From Hymenobacter translucens (GTDB lineage Bacteria; Bacteroidota; Bacteroidia; Cytophagales; Hymenobacteraceae), in the NCBI RefSeq assembly GCF_020685205.1, contig NZ_JAJERB010000001.1, positions 496,001 to 560,000 on the forward strand: 64,000 nt of DNA, written 5' to 3'. Both the position numbers and the translations under genes were made by a program. Shown here in pieces: positions 25,151-34,050 of this stretch (position 1 is the first letter of the stretch; each line of letters starts with the position of its first letter). The notes under the pieces are model-generated. The model worked only from the letters and a program-made list of their open reading frames with translations, did not search any database and was not told where the DNA came from.

Positions 25151-26419
25151 TCAACTCTCTTTGGGAAGTTTACTTAAAAACTCTTTCGCGTCTTCAACAG
25201 AGTTAAAGTTGATTAACTCGCCAAACTCTTTCTCTGAGTCTAATAGTTCTAGGACAAACTTGGTCTCCGGTTTCAACCCGCAAAAGATCAGACTGTAGCG
25301 ACCTAGTTTCGTCATCTTATTTTTTAGTTCGAGGAGTTCCAGACCCATTACATTAATGGATGTTAGCTCATGAGCATCGATTAGGACATGCGCTACTCTT
25401 TTTATGGTTTCTGAATTCAGAAGTGCCACCACTTCTGAAAGCTTGTCGATATCATAGACTTGACCAAGTGACAGGATTAGCACATTGTTTTCATCTTCTA
25501 TCCCTGGTGTTATTGGTGCCATTATCCGCAGCTCCTGCAGAAACCACAGCAGCTTCAGCAGATCCAGCTGACGCAAGCTAGGGCTTCGGGAAAGCAGGTT
25601 CCGTCGGAGACGAGCTTCGGCTTGGCTGAGTGCGTACCGGGCAGCGGCGGCCAGCCGGAGCTTTTGCAGGCGGCGCGCCGTCTGTACCAGCCGGGTTTCC
25701 CCTCCCAGGCCCTCCGTCTGGTAAAGCCGGGCCAGGTTCCGCACCGCATCGTGGGTTTTGGCCAGAAACACGCCGGCTGGCTCCAGCCCGTCGTGCAGAA
25801 CGGGATTGTCGAGGTGCAGTACCGGCACGGCGGCCTGACGGAGCCGCCAGCCAAACTTGGTGTCTTCGTGCCCGTAGCGGGTTAGGCTTTCGTCGAGACC
25901 AAACTGCCGGAACAGAGCCGCGTCGATCAACAGGTTGTTGAGCGTCAGCTGGGCGTGGGGGTCCTGGTTTCGCACCGCCGCCGGCCGGGCCTCCCGCTCC
26001 CGGCCGTAAAGCCAGCGCAGGTGCAGAGCCGGGTCAGCTGGCGGCTGGGCTTCGTAGCAGGTGCCGCCCACCGCTGCCGGGGTCCGGCCCAGCACGGCAG
26101 CATAGCGGGAGAGAAACTGCGCGTCGGGCAGTTGGCTGTCGTTGTCGAGCAGCAGCAGCCAGGGATACCCGGCAGCAGCGGCCAGGTGGTTGCGGATGGC
26201 GGCCCGTCCCTGATTGGCGGGCATCTCTTTGTAGCGTACGCCGGGCAGCGCAGCCAGGGGCCGGTTCAGTGCCTGAAAGCCTTCCTCCGACTTGTCATCA
26301 AACAGCAGCACCTCCACCGGTCCGGGCCAGGACGGTGCCTGGCTCAGCAGATCCTGCACCAGCGCCGATACGTCGCGGTTGTACACCGGAATCAGCACTG
26401 ACAAGCCGAGGGCGACCAC
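25151..26419 (-). CDS. GT2 glycosyltransferase fused in frame to a STAS domain
   Basis: This 422-residue open frame has residues 1 to about 298 as a GT2 transferase: LSVLIPVYNRD, LLLLDNDSQL for the DxD metal site, and YGHEDTKFGWRL for the acceptor/catalytic region. From MAPITPGIEDENN (ATG at 25522) it becomes a STAS-like domain (VLILSLG, HVLIDAHELTSINVMGLELLELK) of 123 residues, the size of a stand-alone anti-anti-sigma-type protein. The STAS part is AT-rich: 52 G+C of 120 at 25261-25380, against 39 of 60 at 25741-25800. A lost stop codon joining two genes is likely; an internal start for a separate STAS protein is also possible. The start is GTG at 26419, close behind ftsE. Confidence 0.75.
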   Translation of the reverse strand: MVALGLSVLIPVYNRDVSALVQDLLSQAPSWPGPVEVLLFDDKSEEGFQALNRPLAALPGVRYKEMPANQGRAAIRNHLAAAAGYPWLLLLDNDSQLPDAQFLSRYAAVLGRTPAAVGGTCYEAQPPADPALHLRWLYGREREARPAAVRNQDPHAQLTLNNLLIDAALFRQFGLDESLTRYGHEDTKFGWRLRQAAVPVLHLDNPVLHDGLEPAGVFLAKTHDAVRNLARLYQTEGLGGETRLVQTARRLQKLRLAAAARYALSQAEARLRRNLLSRSPSLRQLDLLKLLWFLQELRIMAPITPGIEDENNVLILSLGQVYDIDKLSEVVALLNSETIKRVAHVLIDAHELTSINVMGLELLELKNKMTKLGRYSLIFCGLKPETKFVLELLDSEKEFGELINFNSVEDAKEFLSKLPKES

Positions 26420-26421
26420 GA

Positions 26422-27111
26422 CTATTCCGGCAGGTTGATCGACGTGCGGGCCGAATCGAGCAGCTGGCCCTGCTCACACTTGAACACCCGCTTCGGGTAC
26501 TGCCGGATCAGCTGGTAGTTGTGCGTGGCCATTAGCACGGCGGTACCGGAATTGTTGATTTCCATGAACAGGCGCATGATGCTGTCGGCCACGTCGGGGT
26601 CGAGGTTGCCGGTGGGCTCGTCGGCCAGTAGCAGCATGGGCTCATTGAGCAAAGCCCGGGCAATGACGACGCGCTGCTGCTCTCCGCCCGAGAGCTGGTG
26701 GGGCATCTTGGCCGCGGCGTTGCTGAGCCCCACCCGCATCAGCACCTCACTGATGCGCTGCTGCATCTTGGCCTTGCCGCTCCAGCCCGTGGCTTTCAGC
26801 ACAAACCGCAGGTTCTCGGCCACCGAGCGGTCCACGAGCAGCTGAAAGTCCTGAAAGATGATGCCGAGCTTGCGCCGCAGATACGGCACTTTCGAGTCGC
26901 TTAGCTTGGGCAGCGCAAACCCCGCCACTGTGCCGGTTCCCCCACCCAGGGGCAGGTCGGCATAGAGCGTTTTGAGCAGGGAGCTTTTGCCGGCGCCGGT
27001 CCGGCCCACGAGGTAGGCGAACTCGCCTTTTTCGAGGGAGAAGGTAACGTTGCGCAGCACCGTATTCACGTCCTGCATCACAAAGGCGTCGTTCAGCTCA
27101 ATAACAGCCAT
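26422..27111 (-). CDS. ftsE: Cell-division ATP-binding protein FtsE
   Basis: This 229-residue ABC ATPase pairs with FtsX in the divisome to activate peptidoglycan hydrolases. Walker A is GRTGAGKSS near residues 35-43, the signature is LSGGEQQRV, Walker B is [14 protein letters not shown], and the switch His is in [19 protein letters not shown] is the typical FtsE Q-loop. Start ATG 27111 ([10 protein letters not shown]) matches the family. FtsX is not adjacent, which is normal in Bacteroidota. The GT2-STAS gene follows after only 2 bases. Confidence 0.93.
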   Translation of the reverse strand: MAVIELNDAFVMQDVNTVLRNVTFSLEKGEFAYLVGRTGAGKSSLLKTLYADLPLGGGTGTVAGFALPKLSDSKVPYLRRKLGIIFQDFQLLVDRSVAENLRFVLKATGWSGKAKMQQRISEVLMRVGLSNAAAKMPHQLSGGEQQRVVIARALLNEPMLLLADEPTGNLDPDVADSIMRLFMEINNSGTAVLMATHNYQLIRQYPKRVFKCEQGQLLDSARTSINLPE

Positions 27112-27114
27112 GTG

Positions 27115-27241
27115 GGGGCTTGGGGCTAAGGGTATGGGGGTCTTGGATGATAAACTTCGTGATACGTATCCGGCATTGCGCAATAGAGCTAGAGCCGGGG
27201 CATCGGAACGTAATCCAAGACCCCGAGTCCCAAAGACCCCA
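27115..27241. repeat. Self-complementary intergenic module (GGGTCTTGG family)
   Basis: GGGGTCTTGGAT at 27137-27148 is the exact reverse complement of 27213-27224. The 14-mer at 27227-27240 recurs, inverted, at 56037-56050. It fills the gap between ftsE and the small gene upstream. Confidence 0.6.
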
Positions 27242-27245
27242 CAAC

Positions 27246-27449
27246 CTAAATTTCCAGCTTCTGCAGCTTGCCAAACTCCAGCTCCGAGATAAGGGCGGCC
27301 AGCGGCTCCTCCTTGCCTTCGAGGCCATAGCGGTGCAGGTCTTTCAGGGGACGGTCGGCGCGGAAGTAGGCAATGAGCACAAACTCCTCGTCCCGCAGCT
27401 GGATGTAGTCCGGAATCTTGGCCTTGCCCTTTACTTTGATGATGTACAT
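27246..27449 (-). CDS. Small conserved protein next to ftsE
   Basis: This 67-residue soluble protein starts MYIIKVKGKAKIPDYIQLRDE and ends FGKLQKLEI. ATG 27449 is chosen because the upstream 20 residues are translated repeat sequence. Its position between fsa and ftsE seems to be shared with related genomes, from memory rather than a search. I know of no function. Protein-like codon use and a natural N-terminus support it as real. Confidence 0.6.
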   Translation of the reverse strand: MYIIKVKGKAKIPDYIQLRDEEFVLIAYFRADRPLKDLHRYGLEGKEEPLAALISELEFGKLQKLEI

Positions 27450-27451
27450 AA

Positions 27452-27529
27452 TCGGTTGCTGATTGCTGGTTGTTACTTGCTGATTGTTGATAGCAATTAC
27501 AATCAGCAAACAACAATTAGCTATTGACC
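27452..27529. repeat. Self-complementary intergenic module (TTGCTGATTG family)
   Basis: TTGCTGATTGT at 27477-27487 and ACAATCAGCAA at 27499-27509 form an 11-bp perfect hairpin, flanked by further copies of TGATTG and TGTTG words. The 14-mer at 27473-27486 recurs, inverted, at 50570-50583. Confidence 0.7.
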
Positions 27530-28173
27530 TTCTTATGATCGGCCAGGAACGTGGCCAGGCCGTTGTCGGTGAGCGGGTGCTTGAGCAGGCCGGTGATAAC
27601 GCTGAGTGGGCAGGTCACCACGTCGGCGCCGATTTCGGCGCACTGAATCAGGTGGGGCACGTGGCGCACCGAGGCGGCCAGCACCTGGGTGGGGTAGCCA
27701 TAGTTGCTGAAAATCTGCACCAGCTGCTCCACCAGCTGCAGTCCATCGTGCCCGATGTCGTCGAGGCGCCCTACGAAGGGCGACACGTACGTTGCCCCGG
27801 CCTTGGCGGCCAGCAGGGCCTGCCCGGCCGAGAAAATCAGCGTGCAGTTGGTTTTAATGCCCTTCTCGGAAAAGTAGCGGATGGCTTTCACGCCGTCGCG
27901 GGTCATGGGCACCTTTACCACGATGTTGGGGTGCAGGTCCGCCAGCATCTCCCCTTCCCGGACCATCTCACTGAACTCGGTGGCAATCACTTCGGCCGAT
28001 ACGTCGCCATCCACCAGCTCGCAGATCTGGCGGTAGTGCGCCATCACGTTGTCCATGCCCTTGATGCCTTCCTTGGCCATGAGCGAGGGGTTGGTGGTCA
28101 CGCCATCCAGCACGCCGAGGTCAACGGCTTCCTGGATGTCCTTTAGGTTGGCGGTATCGATGAAGAACTTCAT
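27517..28173 (-). CDS. fsa: Fructose-6-phosphate aldolase / transaldolase-like, Fsa
   Basis: This 218-residue TIM-barrel aldolase cleaves or forms fructose 6-phosphate, or acts as a short transaldolase, through a Schiff base. The catalytic Lys87 is in [17 protein letters not shown] at the start, TTNPSL at 26-31 and [13 protein letters not shown] are hallmarks of the FSA/TalC family. Length matches the family exactly. The last codons overlap the repeat module at 27452-27529. A promoter is not evident in the repeat-filled gap upstream. Confidence 0.95.
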   Translation of the reverse strand: MKFFIDTANLKDIQEAVDLGVLDGVTTNPSLMAKEGIKGMDNVMAHYRQICELVDGDVSAEVIATEFSEMVREGEMLADLHPNIVVKVPMTRDGVKAIRYFSEKGIKTNCTLIFSAGQALLAAKAGATYVSPFVGRLDDIGHDGLQLVEQLVQIFSNYGYPTQVLAASVRHVPHLIQCAEIGADVVTCPLSVITGLLKHPLTDNGLATFLADHKKVNS

Positions 28174-28183
28174 GTTTTAAGCG

Positions 28184-28270
28184 GTTAGCTGATGGCTGTT
28201 AGCTGGTAGCCTTTTACCGGGAGGCTTTCAGAACAAACGCTAACAGCTAAAGGCTGCCAGCTAACAGCTA
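28184..28270. repeat. Self-complementary intergenic module (GCTGTTAGCTGG family)
   Basis: The stretch 28195-28216 pairs with 28248-28268 with one mismatch and one bulged base (GCTGTTAGCTGGTAGCC against GCTGTTAGCTGGCAGCC). It carries the 14-mer AGCTGATGGCTGTT (28187-28200) also found, inverted, at 3703-3716. Confidence 0.7.
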
Positions 28271-28345
28271 CTAAAAAAGAATGCCCCAAAGCTAACCGTT
28301 TGCCAGCAGATGGGCAGGGGAAGCGTTGGGGACAGGGCAAAAAAA

Positions 28346-28436
28346 TAGCGAGCCAGAATCGCACCGCTCAACCACCTACCCTTGCTACCTTCCGGTCCTG
28401 GGGGAGTTCAGCAGGAGCTGGTCGTTCTGACTCGCC
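28346..28436 (-). ncRNA. ffs: Small SRP RNA (4.5S type)
   Basis: On the minus strand a hairpin closes with GCGAGTCAGAACG (28423-28435) against CGATTCTGGCTCGC (28348-28361). The apex carries the conserved SRP helix-8 sequence CAGGACCGGAAGGTAGCAAGGG, including the GGAAG tetraloop region that binds Ffh. A T-run (28338-28345, read on the minus strand) directly follows, and a TACCTTTG box precedes it. This is the short, Alu-less SRP RNA. Its protein partner ffh is at the left edge of the window. Confidence 0.93.
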
Positions 28437-28440
28437 GTTG

Positions 28441-28448
28441 CAAAGGTA
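28441..28448 (-). promoter_or_regulatory. -7 box TACCTTTG for ffs
   Basis: This is a perfect octamer on the minus strand ending about 5 bases before the predicted 5' end of the SRP RNA. It calibrates the box-to-start distance for this genome. Confidence 0.8.
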
Positions 28449-28731
28449 CGCAGAGATTTCACAGTTAATACGCCCGGCAGCAATTTTTCTGCGAATGGAC
28501 GTCATTCGGCCGGTTCAGCGCCCTACTCACCTGATTACTAGCTCGTCTTTTTTCGACCGGCCCACCCGGGCGGGTGTCTGATGGAACCGGCTGAGCTGGA
28601 CAGTGCGCAAAGCCCACCCCGCAGGCTTCCCGCCCAGCCCGGTCAGGGCACGAGGATGCGGCTCCACATCGGGGAAGCGGGTTATTTCCAGAAATCAGGA
28701 GCTAAACTGTTATGCAGACGATTATGCGCTT
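28449..28731. other. Gap between ffs and guaA with no gene seen
   Basis: This stretch holds the divergent control regions of ffs and guaA. Several frames are open because of GC content, but none looks like a protein. A hairpin-like ACCCGGGCGGGT is at 28564-28575. I see no further RNA motif. Confidence 0.4.
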
Positions 28732-28739
28732 TACTTTTG
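28732..28739 (+). promoter_or_regulatory. -7 box TACTTTTG three bases before the guaA start
   Basis: This is a perfect TAnnTTTG ending 3 bases before ATG 28743. The spacing places the transcription start at about the A of the ATG, which implies a leaderless guaA mRNA. Confidence 0.6.
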
Positions 28740-28742
28740 CCC

Positions 28743-30275
28743 ATGCCTCAACAGATTCTGATTCTCGATTTCGGCTCCCAGTACACCCAGCTCATTGCCC
28801 GACGAATTCGGGAACTGAACGTCTACTGCGAAATTCACCCGTTTAGCAGCGCCCCGGACCTCACTGAGGATATCCGGGGCGTTGTGCTTTCCGGCTCTCC
28901 GTGCTCGGTGCGCGACCCCGAAGCCCCCCACCCCGACCTGACGGCCTACCTGGGCCGGGTGCCGGTGTTGGGGGTGTGCTATGGGGCGCAGCTGCTGGCC
29001 CACCAGGGCGGCGGCGAGGTGCTGCCCGCCACCATCCGCGAGTACGGCCGCGCCCGCCTCAGCCGCCTCGACGAGGACAACCCGCTGATGCGCGGCCTGA
29101 TCAGCGGCTCGCAGGTGTGGATGTCACACGGCGACACGATAAAGACGTTGCCGGCGGGGTTTGAAAGCATTGCCAGTACCCCGGAAGTCGACGTGGCCGC
29201 CTACCGTATCGAGGGCCAGCTGACCTACGGAATTCAGTTCCACCCCGAAGTAACGCACACCACAGAAGGCAAAATCCTGCTGCGCAACTTCGTGGTGGGC
29301 ATCTGCGGCTGCGACCAGAGCTGGACCCCGGAGCACTTCGTGGATTCTATGGTGCTGGCCCTTCAGCGCACGATTGGCGAGCAGGATCAGGTGATTCTGG
29401 GCCTCTCCGGCGGGGTCGACTCGAGCGTGGCGGCCCTGCTGCTGCACCGTGCCATCGGCCCCCGTCTGCACGGCATCTTCGTGAACAATGGCCTGCTGCG
29501 CCAGTTCGAGTACGACGACGTGCTGCACTCCTACAAAGACCTCGGCCTGAACGTGCGCGGCGTGGATGCCTCCTCGGAGTTCTACGCCGCCCTGGCCGGC
29601 ATCTCCGACCCCGAGCTGAAGCGCAAGGCCATCGGGCGCACGTTCATTGAGGTGTTTGACCGCGAAGCCCAGAAGGTGGACGGCGCCCGGTGGCTGGCCC
29701 AGGGCACTATCTACCCCGACGTAATTGAGTCGGTATCGGTGAAAGGCCCGGCCGTAACCATCAAGAGCCACCACAACGTGGGCGGGCTGCCCGATAAGAT
29801 GAACCTCAAAGTGGTGGAGCCCTTGCGGGCGTTGTTCAAGGATGAAGTACGCGAAGTCGGCGAGGCGCTGGGTCTTCCCCACCCCATCCTGCACCGCCAC
29901 CCGTTCCCCGGCCCCGGCCTGGGCATCCGCATTTTGGGCGACATCACTCCCTTAAAGGTAGACCTGCTGCAGCGGGCCGATGCCATCTTCATCAATGGGC
30001 TGAAAGAGCACGGCCTCTACGAAAAGGTATGGCAGGCCGGCGTGATGCTGCTGCCCATCCAGAGCGTGGGCGTAATGGGCGACGAGCGGACCTACGAGCA
30101 GGTAGTAGCCCTCCGCGCCGTCACCAGCGTGGACGGCATGACGGCCGACTGGGCCCACCTGCCCTACGAGTTTCTGGCGGAAGTTTCCAACAAGATCATC
30201 AACCAGGTGCGGGGCATCAACCGGGTCGTGTACGACATCAGCTCCAAGCCCCCGGCCACGATTGAGTGGGAGTAA
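28743..30275 (+). CDS. guaA: GMP synthase (glutamine-hydrolysing)
   Basis: GuaA converts XMP to GMP with glutamine and ATP. The protein has 510 residues. The N-terminal class I amidotransferase has Cys79 in GVCYGAQ and the His-Glu pair in QFHPEVTHT. The ATP-pyrophosphatase domain has the loop [13 protein letters not shown], and the C-terminal dimerisation domain has [14 protein letters not shown] and ends [11 protein letters not shown] 28743 is the family start; an in-frame frame extends to 28581 but carries no homology. The -7 box just before the ATG suggests leaderless translation. Confidence 0.97.
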   Translation: MPQQILILDFGSQYTQLIARRIRELNVYCEIHPFSSAPDLTEDIRGVVLSGSPCSVRDPEAPHPDLTAYLGRVPVLGVCYGAQLLAHQGGGEVLPATIREYGRARLSRLDEDNPLMRGLISGSQVWMSHGDTIKTLPAGFESIASTPEVDVAAYRIEGQLTYGIQFHPEVTHTTEGKILLRNFVVGICGCDQSWTPEHFVDSMVLALQRTIGEQDQVILGLSGGVDSSVAALLLHRAIGPRLHGIFVNNGLLRQFEYDDVLHSYKDLGLNVRGVDASSEFYAALAGISDPELKRKAIGRTFIEVFDREAQKVDGARWLAQGTIYPDVIESVSVKGPAVTIKSHHNVGGLPDKMNLKVVEPLRALFKDEVREVGEALGLPHPILHRHPFPGPGLGIRILGDITPLKVDLLQRADAIFINGLKEHGLYEKVWQAGVMLLPIQSVGVMGDERTYEQVVALRAVTSVDGMTADWAHLPYEFLAEVSNKIINQVRGINRVVYDISSKPPATIEWE

Positions 30276-30382
30276 AGCGCGAGGTTACGCGGAGTTAACA
30301 CATGTTTCGCAACGGCCAAAAAGTGGGGAGAGTCCCGTCTGGTCATTGCGAAACCTGTGCTAACTCCGCGTAACCTCGCGTT
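30276..30382. repeat. Long inverted repeat between guaA and the DUF1361 gene
   Basis: Arms 30276-30312 and 30346-30382 are complementary at 34 of 37 positions (core CGCGAGGTTACGCGGAGTTA). The right arm contains the stop codon of the opposite-strand gene at 30360-30362. It is likely to act as a bidirectional terminator. Confidence 0.85.
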
Positions 30383-31049
30383 GGCCCATTAGCCGCACCG
30401 TGGCGTAGCCCAGCACCAGAAAAGCCCCGTAAAGCAGCGTCACGCCCCAGGTGGTGGGATGATCGAACGGGTGCAGTACCCGGTTCAGAATGTCATAGAA
30501 CAGCGTGAGCGGGTTGGTGACGATGTCCCAGCTGTTGAACCGCAGAAAGCGCCCGAGGTAGATGCCAAACGAGCTGAGCAGCAGTGCCACGGTGGCAAAG
30601 GTCCAGCCGGCACCCCAGCCGAGCCGGTGCGCGACCAGCGCCTGCATGTCGCACAATGAAGCGTAGGCCAGCATCAGCCCGTTCCAGGCGCAGCTCAGGA
30701 TCAATGCCAGGTCAAACCAGTACGGCACGCCGGCCCGGGGCTCGAGGTGGAACAGGTCGGTCAGGATATACGGCGCGTTCGGAAAGAACAGCAGCCACAC
30801 CGCCCCTACCGGCAGCAGTACCCGGGCCTTGAGCCGGCCCGCCGTCAGTCCCAGCATCGTGCTCAGGCCGAAAGGAATCAACGCCAGAAACAGGTTCCAC
30901 AGCAGGAACACGAAGTAGATCTGGTGGGTCAGGAATACGCGGCACACGATAAGCACTACGCTCAGCGTAAGCGAGGCGCCGATTACGAGCAGCAGGCTGT
31001 AGCGCTGCCGCAGCTGGGGCAAGGTGAAGGCCGAAAGTGTGGTTGCCAT
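30360..31049 (-). CDS. DUF1361 membrane protein
   Basis: This 229-residue integral membrane protein has about six helices. It carries the conserved WNLFLALIPFGLS, WLLFFPNAPYILTDLFHL and FGIYLGRFLRFNSWDI segments of the DUF1361 family. The function is unknown. The start at 31049 is preceded at 4 bases by a TACCTTGA box. The stop lies in the long inverted repeat shared with guaA's 3' end. Confidence 0.88.
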   Translation of the reverse strand: MATTLSAFTLPQLRQRYSLLLVIGASLTLSVVLIVCRVFLTHQIYFVFLLWNLFLALIPFGLSTMLGLTAGRLKARVLLPVGAVWLLFFPNAPYILTDLFHLEPRAGVPYWFDLALILSCAWNGLMLAYASLCDMQALVAHRLGWGAGWTFATVALLLSSFGIYLGRFLRFNSWDIVTNPLTLFYDILNRVLHPFDHPTTWGVTLLYGAFLVLGYATVRLMGQREVTRS

Positions 31050-31053
31050 AGGC

Positions 31054-31061
31054 TCAAGGTA
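31054..31061 (-). promoter_or_regulatory. -7-like box TACCTTGA before the DUF1361 gene
   Basis: The minus-strand octamer ends 4 bases before ATG 31049. It matches the consensus with a changed last base pair, and it fits the leaderless arrangement seen at guaA. Confidence 0.4.
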
Positions 31062-31136
31062 GAAAATCCGGAGATTGAAACGAGCCCAGCCCCCGCAACG
31101 GTATAGCCAGGGCTAAATTACTGTCCGGCATCCGCT

Positions 31137-32588
31137 TTATTCCCCGCCGGCAGCCCAGCGCAGGGTGGCCTGGGTCTGGGCGTACTTGGCCTGCAGCTCG
31201 GCCAGCTTGGTGCGGGCACTCACGAGCGAGGCTTCGCGGGAGTTGAGCAGGAACACCGAGCTTTCGCCGCTTTCAAAGCGAATCTGCTCTCCCCGGCGAA
31301 GGCGGTCAGCATTTTCCACCACCTGCTCCTGCAGGGCCAGCTGCTCGCGCAGGGCGGCCCAGTCGTTGGCGACGGTACGGACCGTTGTTTCGACTACGCG
31401 GGTAGTTTGCTGGAGGCCCAGCTCGGTGTCGAGCAGCTTCAGGCGGTTGAGCTGGAGCTTGCTGCGCTCCTGCCGCAGCAGCAGCGGATAGGCGAAGCTG
31501 ACGCCCAGCTTGTAGTTGTTAGGCAGGTAGCGCCCTCCCAGACTGACCGGGGTTTCGGGGTTAAACGGGGAGCCGGCCTGGAGTAGGTTGTAGTCGACGG
31601 AAAGCTTGGGCAACAGCTTGTTGCTGAGCAGGCGCCGCTCCACGCCCAGCTGGGTTAGCTTGGCCTGGCTTTTCAACACATCCGGATGCACCTGCCGGGC
31701 CAAGGCGGCGAGGGCCGCAACCGAGTCGACGGGTAGCTCCGGCCAGGTAGTGGGCAGCGCCTGGGGCCGCGCCGTGGCGGGCAATTCCACGGGCCGGCTC
31801 TGCTCGTCCCAAAGGTAGTTGCTCAGCAGCAGGGTAGCGTTGCGCCACTGCACTTCGCTTTGCACCTGCGCGGCCCGCCGGTTCAGAAGCTCCGTCAGGG
31901 CCTCCACCGAGTCGATGGCCGCCAGGTCGCCCTGCCGCACCCGCTCCCGCACGGCCCGGAGCCGCACGGCTGCCAGGTCGGTATTCTGGCGCAGCAGCTC
32001 CAGGCGCTGGTAGTTCAGGCTCCATTCCCAGTAGTCTTTGGCCGCCTGCAGCACCAGCTTGTTGAGGGCACCCCGGCGCTCAGCTTCGGCCAGTCCGCGC
32101 AGGGCCTGGGCCTGCCGCACGGCCGCCCGCCGCTCGTCCATCAGCAGCCCCTGCGTAAGCGGCACCGATATGCCGATGTAGCTCAGCCCCCCCGGCGCGG
32201 TGTAGTTTTCGGGATTCACGTAGGGGCCGGTCCCGCGCTCGAACCCGGCCTTGATATCGGCCCCAAACCAAAGCGGTACCCGCAGCTGGGTGTCCCAGTC
32301 GTGGAAGTACTCCTTGCCCCCGAAGGTTTTGCCGTAGTATTTGCTTGTGGCGGTGGGGTCGAACATGCCCCGGGCAAAGCGTACTTCCTGCAGGGCCTGC
32401 TCGGGCAGCAGGGCCGCCTGCCGGGCCACGGGATGGCGGAGCGTTACATACGCCAGCAGGTCAGCCAGGGAAAACACCTTCACTGAGTCGGCGGCAGACC
32501 GCTGAGCTGCCGGGGCGGCGGCCAGCCAGGTAGTAGGCGTGCCCAGAGCCAGCATCAGGCTGATGAAAAAGAGGAGTCGGGTTCTCAT
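31137..32588 (-). CDS. TolC-family outer-membrane efflux protein
   Basis: This 483-residue protein has a signal peptide (MRTRLLFFISLMLALG) and two OEP repeats. Long helices of the periplasmic tunnel are visible, as in LVLQAAKDYWEWSLNYQRLELL and VETTVRTVANDWAALREQLALQEQVVENADRL. It provides the outer-membrane channel of the export system encoded upstream. ATG 32588 overlaps the HlyD stop by ATGA, so the two are translationally coupled. The cargo is not known. Confidence 0.88.
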   Translation of the reverse strand: MRTRLLFFISLMLALGTPTTWLAAAPAAQRSAADSVKVFSLADLLAYVTLRHPVARQAALLPEQALQEVRFARGMFDPTATSKYYGKTFGGKEYFHDWDTQLRVPLWFGADIKAGFERGTGPYVNPENYTAPGGLSYIGISVPLTQGLLMDERRAAVRQAQALRGLAEAERRGALNKLVLQAAKDYWEWSLNYQRLELLRQNTDLAAVRLRAVRERVRQGDLAAIDSVEALTELLNRRAAQVQSEVQWRNATLLLSNYLWDEQSRPVELPATARPQALPTTWPELPVDSVAALAALARQVHPDVLKSQAKLTQLGVERRLLSNKLLPKLSVDYNLLQAGSPFNPETPVSLGGRYLPNNYKLGVSFAYPLLLRQERSKLQLNRLKLLDTELGLQQTTRVVETTVRTVANDWAALREQLALQEQVVENADRLRRGEQIRFESGESSVFLLNSREASLVSARTKLAELQAKYAQTQATLRWAAGGE

Positions 32589-33976
32589 TTGCCTTCGTCT
32601 TCGTCGGTTCCGGCCTTGGCTTCCTTCGCGGCCTTGTCCCCTTTCCCGGTCGTCTTGGGCGTACCCACGAAATTGGGCGGGAAGCCGTTGAGCTGCCGCC
32701 ACAGCTCGTACCAGATGGGCACGTCGTCGAGCAGCGCCCAGCCATACACGCCGGACCCCACGCGCAGGGGCCGGGGCCAGGCCTCCAGTTCCGGGTCGGG
32801 GGTAACCAGTACGCGGTACTTTCCCTGAGAGTCGATGTTGTCGATAACGGCCACTACGCCGCCAAACGTGCCGAAGCTGGTGCCGGGCCAGCCGCTGAAC
32901 ACCAGGGCCGGCCAGCCGTCGAACTGCAGGCGCACCTTGCGACCCACGCTCAGCAGCGGAATGTCCATGGGCTGTACGTACAGCTCGGCGGCCAGGGCCG
33001 GGGCGTCCGGCATCACCGTCACGACAGCCTCCCCTTCCTTCACGATTTCACCAAGACCTTCCTTGAGGGCGCGTACCACGTAGCCATCCTGGGGCGCCGT
33101 GATATGGTAGTAGCCGGCCCGGATGCTCAGGTTGGCCAGCTCATTGCGCATCTTGGCAATCTGCCCCTCGGTGTCGAACTGGTAGCCCGTCGTGGAACGC
33201 CGGTCCGACTCGGACTTGGCCAGCTTGTCCTGGTACTCGGCCTGCAGGGACGACAACTCGAGCTGGGCGTTGAGCAGCTCCTGCCGGCTGGCTCCGAGCT
33301 TGTTTTCGACGGCCTGGCGCTTGGCCGTGCTTTCCTGCAGCTTCAGGCGGCGCTGCTCCACCTCCGTCAGCGACTTCAGGCCCTGCTGAAAAAGCACTTC
33401 CTGGCGAGCCAGCTGCTGGCGGGCAATATCAAAGTCGGTGGTGGCGGCGCGCAGCTCCGCCTCGTCGGAGTTTACCTTCAGACGGGTCTGGCTGACTTTG
33501 TTGCGGGCTTTCTCGAGGCTTACCTGCAGGCCGCTGCGCAGGGCTGTCTGCTGCCCCTCCAGGGCCTCTCCTTTTGCCCGGTTTTCGCGGAGCAAGGCTA
33601 TTTTGGCCTCCAGCTGCTCCCGGGTCCGCTGCAGCAGCTCGGGGTCGAAGTACTTTTCCTTGATTTCGGCAATTTCAACGAGAGTGTCACCTTTCTTCAC
33701 CAATTGTCCTTCGCGCACGTGCCACTGCTCGATGCGCCCGGCAATGGTGCTGGGCACGGTCTGTGGGCGGTCCTGGGGGCGCAGCGTGGTGAGCGTACCG
33801 TTTGAGCGGATGTTCTGGGTCCAGGGCAGAAAGCCTGCCAGCAGCACCAGTAAGCCCAGTCCGGAGGCCCAGCGGGCCAGGGTGCGGCCCGTCCGGGGCG
33901 TCTGCACCCGCTCGTACGAGCGGAAGCGGCCCGTAAAGGGACTGGTTTCATCGAGTGGCTTCTCAGCAAAAGGCAT
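32585..33976 (-). CDS. HlyD-family membrane-fusion protein
   Basis: This 463-residue periplasmic adaptor has one N-terminal membrane helix (GLGLLVLLAGFLPW), a biotinyl-lipoyl half-motif (GRIEQWHVREGQLVKKGDTLVEI), a long coiled-coil hairpin from about 120 to 290, a second lipoyl half (TAPQDGYVVRALKEGLGEIVKEGE) and a beta-barrel domain. Such proteins link an inner-membrane ABC exporter to a TolC channel. It stands 74 bases after the ABC gene and overlaps the TolC gene by four bases. Confidence 0.9.
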   Translation of the reverse strand: MPFAEKPLDETSPFTGRFRSYERVQTPRTGRTLARWASGLGLLVLLAGFLPWTQNIRSNGTLTTLRPQDRPQTVPSTIAGRIEQWHVREGQLVKKGDTLVEIAEIKEKYFDPELLQRTREQLEAKIALLRENRAKGEALEGQQTALRSGLQVSLEKARNKVSQTRLKVNSDEAELRAATTDFDIARQQLARQEVLFQQGLKSLTEVEQRRLKLQESTAKRQAVENKLGASRQELLNAQLELSSLQAEYQDKLAKSESDRRSTTGYQFDTEGQIAKMRNELANLSIRAGYYHITAPQDGYVVRALKEGLGEIVKEGEAVVTVMPDAPALAAELYVQPMDIPLLSVGRKVRLQFDGWPALVFSGWPGTSFGTFGGVVAVIDNIDSQGKYRVLVTPDPELEAWPRPLRVGSGVYGWALLDDVPIWYELWRQLNGFPPNFVGTPKTTGKGDKAAKEAKAGTDEDEGK

Positions 33977-34050
33977 TCTTCAGTTGATTTGTAAGGTGAG
34001 AACGGGCACGTCCGGACAGCCGGCTACTCCATGCCGGCATTCAGCTAGCC

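Noticed and set aside
27115..27530. Repeat modules considered as insertion-sequence ends
   Set aside because: No transposase, no target duplication, and the inverted words are short and mixed with direct copies.
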